Positions 60,777 to 64,000 of a stretch of DNA of 64,000 bases are shown piece by piece. Source of the DNA: Microthrixaceae bacterium (GTDB taxonomy: Bacteria > Actinomycetota > Acidimicrobiia > Acidimicrobiales > Microtrichaceae); contig JAHRAZ010000005.1 in assembly GCA_020027475.1 (NCBI GenBank), positions 1 to 64,000 of the forward strand, written 5' to 3'. How positions within the stretch are numbered: position 1 is the stretch's first letter; every line of letters begins with the position of its first letter. A program made the translations under genes and the position numbers. The notes below the pieces were generated by a model, which was not told the DNA's origin, ran no database searches, and saw nothing but the letters and a program-made list of their open reading frames with translations.

Positions 60777-62213
60777 TCATCCGGCTGCGGCAAACAGTGC
60801 TTCGTATTCGCGGTCGATTTCCGCGAGCAGTTCTTCGGGTCCGGACACCGCTGCGGTGTCCACGACCAGTCCGATGAACAACCGCCCCCGATAGGACATG
60901 GTTGTCAGGTTGAAGGCCGTCCCGGCAAGTGGCCCCAACGGATAGTTGGCTTCGATCAATGCCCCTCCGATGTAGAGATCAAAGGGAGCCGCGCGGACAT
61001 TGCTGCACACAAAGTCGACCGCACCTGCGATCCGTTCACCGGCCGCGGCAATCGCGGCGCTCGGCAGGAGGTTCATCACTCCCACGGCGGAGTCGATGGA
61101 GCTGCCGGTGCTCCCGGCTTTGACTTCGTTCAAAGCGTCGTGGATCGAAGCGAATCTTTCCGCCGGATCCATCTGACCGGTAGCCACCATGGTGGTCGTG
61201 GGAGTGAAGGAATTGCCTCCCGCTGTGTCGCTCATTTCCGAGTGCTCGCGAGTACTCACTGGCATGGACAACCGGAGTTCATCGACCGGGGAGTCATGGT
61301 TTCTGTGATAGGCGCCGGCCCCGCCGGCTGCTCCGGTCACGAAGAAGTCATTGACGCTTCCACCCAGGGCATGAGCGGCGGTGATCACCTGATCGAGTTC
61401 CAGGTGGATGCAGCCGAACCATCGTCGGAGTGATCGCTCAGACCAGAGATCGGACACTCTCCTGGTCGTGGGAATCTGCTTGACTGTGGAGCGCAGCGAG
61501 TCGGCAGTCGATGACGGATTCCGCATTGAGTCGGCGAACCCGGACCAGGCGCTGGTGACCTGTTCGGTGGTCTTCTTCATTGAGTCGCCAACAACGCCGG
61601 TCCATTCGGTCCAGCCGCGGGGCCCATCTGTGGGGTTCTCTGCGGCGTCGCCCGCGGATTGCGGATCGGCACTGCTGGGTTGTCCCGATTCGTCATCGGT
61701 ATCCGCTTCAACCGGCTGTTCACCCGCATCGCGCCGGAGATCAAGGAACTCCACCGACAGCTTGATGCCGCCCTCACCGTCGGTGATCGTGTGATGCATT
61801 CGTTGGGCCATGGCGGCACGTCCGTCGGCGAGGCCCTCGATCAAAACGAAGTCCCACAATGGTCGACCCCAGTCGAATGGATGAACGCTGAACCCCGCGA
61901 CGAACTCGTTCAGGTCTTCCCGAGTGGCTGATCCCCCGAGATTGACCCAGCGCAGATGGTGATCCAGGTCGAACTCCGGGTCTTCGATCCAGGCCGGAGT
62001 GCCGAGGGGTCCCGGAGACGGGTCGGCCCGCTGGCGGAGTTTCGGGACTCGGCGGGTGGCCCGCAACATCCGGGAGCGCAGCGCAGCGCGATTGGGAACC
62101 CGATCGAGAATCGTGAGGTTTGTGAATGCAGTGGACATCAACGGGTTGCGCTCGAGATCCCACATCAGCGCCTCGAAGCCGGTCATGTGTTCCACTGCGT
62201 GATCCTCTGTCAT
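60777..62213 (-). CDS. Wax ester synthase/diacylglycerol acyltransferase (WS/DGAT)
   Basis: 478 residues. Transfers acyl groups from acyl-CoA to diacylglycerol or fatty alcohols to make storage lipid. The active-site motif HHTITDG (HHxxxDG) is in AMAQRMHHTITDGEGGIK (near residue 140). The C-terminal half has PLSMP-type RLSMPVSTREHSE and SNVRAAPFDLYIGGALIEANYPLGPLAGTAFNLTTMSY with the NxR..P segment of the family. A polar insert (about residues 170-200) lies between. TAGATT stands 6 nt before the ATG and overlaps the PAP2 stop codon, so it may have its own promoter. Confidence 0.92.
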   Translation of the reverse strand: MTEDHAVEHMTGFEALMWDLERNPLMSTAFTNLTILDRVPNRAALRSRMLRATRRVPKLRQRADPSPGPLGTPAWIEDPEFDLDHHLRWVNLGGSATREDLNEFVAGFSVHPFDWGRPLWDFVLIEGLADGRAAMAQRMHHTITDGEGGIKLSVEFLDLRRDAGEQPVEADTDDESGQPSSADPQSAGDAAENPTDGPRGWTEWTGVVGDSMKKTTEQVTSAWSGFADSMRNPSSTADSLRSTVKQIPTTRRVSDLWSERSLRRWFGCIHLELDQVITAAHALGGSVNDFFVTGAAGGAGAYHRNHDSPVDELRLSMPVSTREHSEMSDTAGGNSFTPTTTMVATGQMDPAERFASIHDALNEVKAGSTGSSIDSAVGVMNLLPSAAIAAAGERIAGAVDFVCSNVRAAPFDLYIGGALIEANYPLGPLAGTAFNLTTMSYRGRLFIGLVVDTAAVSGPEELLAEIDREYEALFAAAG

Positions 62214-62219
62214 GCCTGC

Positions 62220-62225
62220 AATCTA
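62220..62225 (-). promoter_or_regulatory. -10 element TAGATT, probable leaderless promoter of WS/DGAT
   Basis: TAGATT on the minus strand is followed by 6 nt and ATG 62213. Its TAG is the stop codon of the PAP2 gene. Confidence 0.45.
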
Positions 62226-62825
62226 CGACGCCGGCCGCCCAGGGTGCGCGTGATTGATCCGGTTGGAGCCAGATTGAACTGGTTGCCGCCAGACGCGCGC
62301 GGCGGCTCTCCCAAGAAATGCACCGATCAGGGCGCCGCCAACGATGTCCGATGGGTGATGGACTCCAACGTGTACGCGACTCCACGAGACGGCCGTGGCG
62401 AGCGCGTACCAAGCCGGTGCGCCACCGAGGTCGGCGGACAGCAGGGCGGCAGCACAGAATCCGGCGGAGGCATGTCCACTGGGGAAACTTGATGTCAGCG
62501 GGGCGCGGAGGTCGTGCGCATGGTTCTCGAGGGCATCGGGGCGGTCACGATTGAATACCACCTTGATCGGGCCGTTCACGGTGGCCTGTTCCACTGCGAG
62601 AATGACGCTGCGGCGCAGCGCCCGGCGGCGACGCGACCGGTCGTCCCCGGCGGTCACCAGATCGAGGAAGTTGATCGCATGCCAGAGGATCGAGTGATTG
62701 GCGGCCTCTGACAGTGCGTACATCACCGCATCCACGCCGGGATTACCCCGCAAAGAGGCGGCGAAGCGTTCAACCTGCAGATCGAATTGTTCGACCTGTG
62801 CTTCGATCGGTCCGAATGTGGTCAC
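62223..62825 (-). CDS. PAP2 family phosphatase
   Basis: 200 residues. Lipid-phosphate or similar acid phosphatase. The three motifs are KVVFNRDRP (KxxxxxxRP), PSGHASAG, and SRVHVGVHHPSD (SRxxxxxHxxxD), all intact. About four to five weak hydrophobic segments lie in the second half. It may make diacylglycerol from phosphatidate, the substrate of the WS/DGAT encoded next on the same strand, which is a pathway inference. The start is GTG 62825, overlapping the nuclease gene stop by 4 nt. Confidence 0.9.
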   Translation of the reverse strand: MTTFGPIEAQVEQFDLQVERFAASLRGNPGVDAVMYALSEAANHSILWHAINFLDLVTAGDDRSRRRRALRRSVILAVEQATVNGPIKVVFNRDRPDALENHAHDLRAPLTSSFPSGHASAGFCAAALLSADLGGAPAWYALATAVSWSRVHVGVHHPSDIVGGALIGAFLGRAAARVWRQPVQSGSNRINHAHPGRPAS

Positions 62826-63661
62826 GGCGTGGCTGGCTGGGCGGCGGTCGCCACTTCGTTCGCTGCGGCGAGTTGTTTGGCATCATCGGGGTTACCGCCG
62901 AATTCCGGGCAGAACGCCTGGAACGAACACCAGTTGCACAGAGGTGACTTCTTCGGCCGAAAGTCTTCCCTCTCACAGGCTCGCTCCACGGCGTTCCAGA
63001 CAGCGGAGACCTTTGTCTTGAGGCCCCGCGCGGATTGCTCGCTTGGTGTCGCAGTGATGATTTGAGGTTCTGCACCCAGGTAGATCAGCTGTACGGCCGC
63101 CGGGAGCTCTCCATAAACCTCTCGACACAGGTAGGCGTAGAAGTGAACGCCGCCCATTCGCTCGCGTTCGCGCATCACCGACGGAGCTCGGCCTGTCTTG
63201 TAGTCGCTGACAACCAGGCGCCCATCGGAGTTCCGTTCGAGCCGGTCGATGATTCCGCGGATGTGGACATCACCAATGTCAGCCTCGAGCATCTGTTCGT
63301 TGGCAACCACGTCGATTGTCCTGGGGTCTTCAAGAGCGAAGTACCGGTCGATCATCGTCTGGGCGTCGGCTGCGAACTTCTCGGCCCCCGAATCATCGAG
63401 GTTGAGTTCGGTGTATTCCTCGTTGCCTTGCATCTCCTCCAGTGCCACCTCGAGCTGAGCTGTGGCCAATGCCGGGACTCGGTCGGCCGGCTCGGCAGCC
63501 ATGAGGAGTTCAAGGGCTCTGTGGACTGTGGTTCCCTTGACGGCCGGCTCCGACGGCGGTTCCGGGAGTTTGTCGATTGCCGAGAAACGAAATGCGAGCG
63601 CACAGCTCTGGAAGCTCGAGACCTTCGACGGAGACAGCGAACTGGGCAGAGGTAGAGCCAT
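62822..63661 (-). CDS. RecB-family PD-(D/E)XK nuclease
   Basis: 279 residues from ATG 63661, chosen for GGAG 5 nt upstream and TACCAT 7 nt upstream. Begins SLSPSKVSSFQSCALAFRF, with a Cys, like AddB/RecB-family exonucleases. Catalytic motifs: GTTVHRALE (His), IRGIIDRLERNSDG (Asp), VVSDYKTGR (Glu/Asp-x-Lys). The C-terminus has CNWCSFQAFC, which together with the N-terminal Cys may bind a 4Fe-4S cluster as in AddB and Cas4. It is a single-domain protein, so it acts alone or with a separate helicase. Confidence 0.9.
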   Translation of the reverse strand: MALPLPSSLSPSKVSSFQSCALAFRFSAIDKLPEPPSEPAVKGTTVHRALELLMAAEPADRVPALATAQLEVALEEMQGNEEYTELNLDDSGAEKFAADAQTMIDRYFALEDPRTIDVVANEQMLEADIGDVHIRGIIDRLERNSDGRLVVSDYKTGRAPSVMRERERMGGVHFYAYLCREVYGELPAAVQLIYLGAEPQIITATPSEQSARGLKTKVSAVWNAVERACEREDFRPKKSPLCNWCSFQAFCPEFGGNPDDAKQLAAANEVATAAQPATP

Positions 63662-63668
63662 GCTCCGC

Positions 63669-63674
63669 ATGGTA
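63669..63674 (-). promoter_or_regulatory. -10 element TACCAT, probable promoter of the RecB-type nuclease gene
   Basis: On the minus strand TACCAT is followed by 7 nt and ATG 63661. Confidence 0.35.
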
Positions 63675-63700
63675 GGGGCCGGTTGTGACACGGCCGGTTG

Positions 63701-64000
63701 TCAGTCGAAAGCTTCGGTGATTTCCGCGGCGATGAGCTCAGGATCCTCCATCGGGCCGAAGTGCCCCAGACCGTCGATCTTGTTCGACCGGCCATTCGGA
63801 ATCTGTTCCGCGATCAGAGGCGCAACGGCAGCGGGTCCGGGATGCGCTTCCTCCCCGTAGGCAATCACAACCGGGCATCCGATCTCGCCCAAGCGAGCCC
63901 AAGCTCCGTGACTGGTTCCCATCGCATATGTCTGCGCTTCGACATTTCGTTTGCAGCGCAACGTGATGGAGCCGTCCGGGAGTTCCTCGAACCCGTATCG
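63701..64000 (-). CDS. Alpha/beta hydrolase, N-terminal part outside window
   Basis: 99 C-terminal residues; the frame is open to the window end, so the start is outside. CPVVIAYGEEAHPGPAAVAPLIAEQIPNGRSNKIDGLGHFGPMEDPELIAAEITEAF is the usual end of an alpha/beta hydrolase: strand, lid-proximal region, and the catalytic His in GLGHFGPMEDP. The nucleophile and acid residues lie beyond the edge. The gene is on the same strand as, and 39 bp upstream of, the nuclease gene. Confidence 0.85.
   Translation of the reverse strand, partial: RYGFEELPDGSITLRCKRNVEAQTYAMGTSHGAWARLGEIGCPVVIAYGEEAHPGPAAVAPLIAEQIPNGRSNKIDGLGHFGPMEDPELIAAEITEAFD

Overview
The window reads as a chromosome segment of a high-GC actinobacterium. 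Four things point to Actinobacteria: a mycothiol-conjugate amidase (Mca), the F420 pathway enzyme CofC with two luciferase-like F420 oxidoreductases, a wax-ester/DGAT acyltransferase, and the actinobacterial mutasome ImuA-ImuB-DnaE2 with Mycobacterium-type LexA boxes (TCGAAC-N4-GTTCGA). A complete rod-elongation operon (mreB-mreC-mreD-PBP2-rodA) makes a class that elongates laterally, such as Acidimicrobiia, more likely than Mycobacteriales. That placement is an inference. No phage, integrase, CRISPR array or intact insertion sequence is visible.

Layout. 1-3.0 kb: three secreted or anchored proteins (cupredoxin lipoprotein, DUF1996 protein, parallel beta-helix lipoprotein), then tRNA-Pro(UGG). 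3.3-8.7 kb: proteostasis and metabolism (trigger factor, ClpP, ClpX, FolC, Ndk). 8.8-14.6 kb: elongasome operon. 14.7-20 kb: radical SAM/DUF2344 pair, RNase E/G and ribosomal proteins L21 and L27, a widely conserved neighbourhood. 20-30 kb: dGTPase, HIT hydrolase, MetRS, PIG-L, CofC, GpsA, a large unknown protein, RNase HII. 30-33 kb: acyl-CoA dehydrogenase, small membrane protein, group II truncated haemoglobin, stand-alone Nfu-N protein. 33.2-43.8 kb: DNA-damage tolerance (imuA, imuB, dnaE2), with a two-component system and a divergent oligoendopeptidase between imuB and dnaE2. 44-53 kb: envelope and stress functions (M15 peptidase, BI-1 protein, tandem PhoU/TrkA-C regulator, SPFH-DUF2510 plus NfeD, Mca, ChbG-like deacetylase, nuclease lipoprotein). 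52.7-62.8 kb: acyl-CoA/lipid and F420 enzymes, including a five-gene minus-strand run that contains a methyltransferase fused to a Mug-type DNA glycosylase. 62.8-64 kb: RecB-type nuclease and a truncated alpha/beta hydrolase.

Most notable observations: (1) the methyltransferase-Mug fusion; (2) LexA boxes at imuA and dnaE2 embedded in equivalent promoters, each with a -10-like hexamer exactly 6 nt before the ATG, so both mRNAs are probably leaderless; (3) a TAnnnT hexamer 6-8 nt before the start codon of about 16 genes, mostly without Shine-Dalgarno sequences, which suggests leaderless transcription is common here; (4) a lone ClpP2-type clpP and a histidine-rich tail on trigger factor; (5) a perfect 22-bp inverted repeat after rodA. 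All calls come from reading the sequence; no database search was run.
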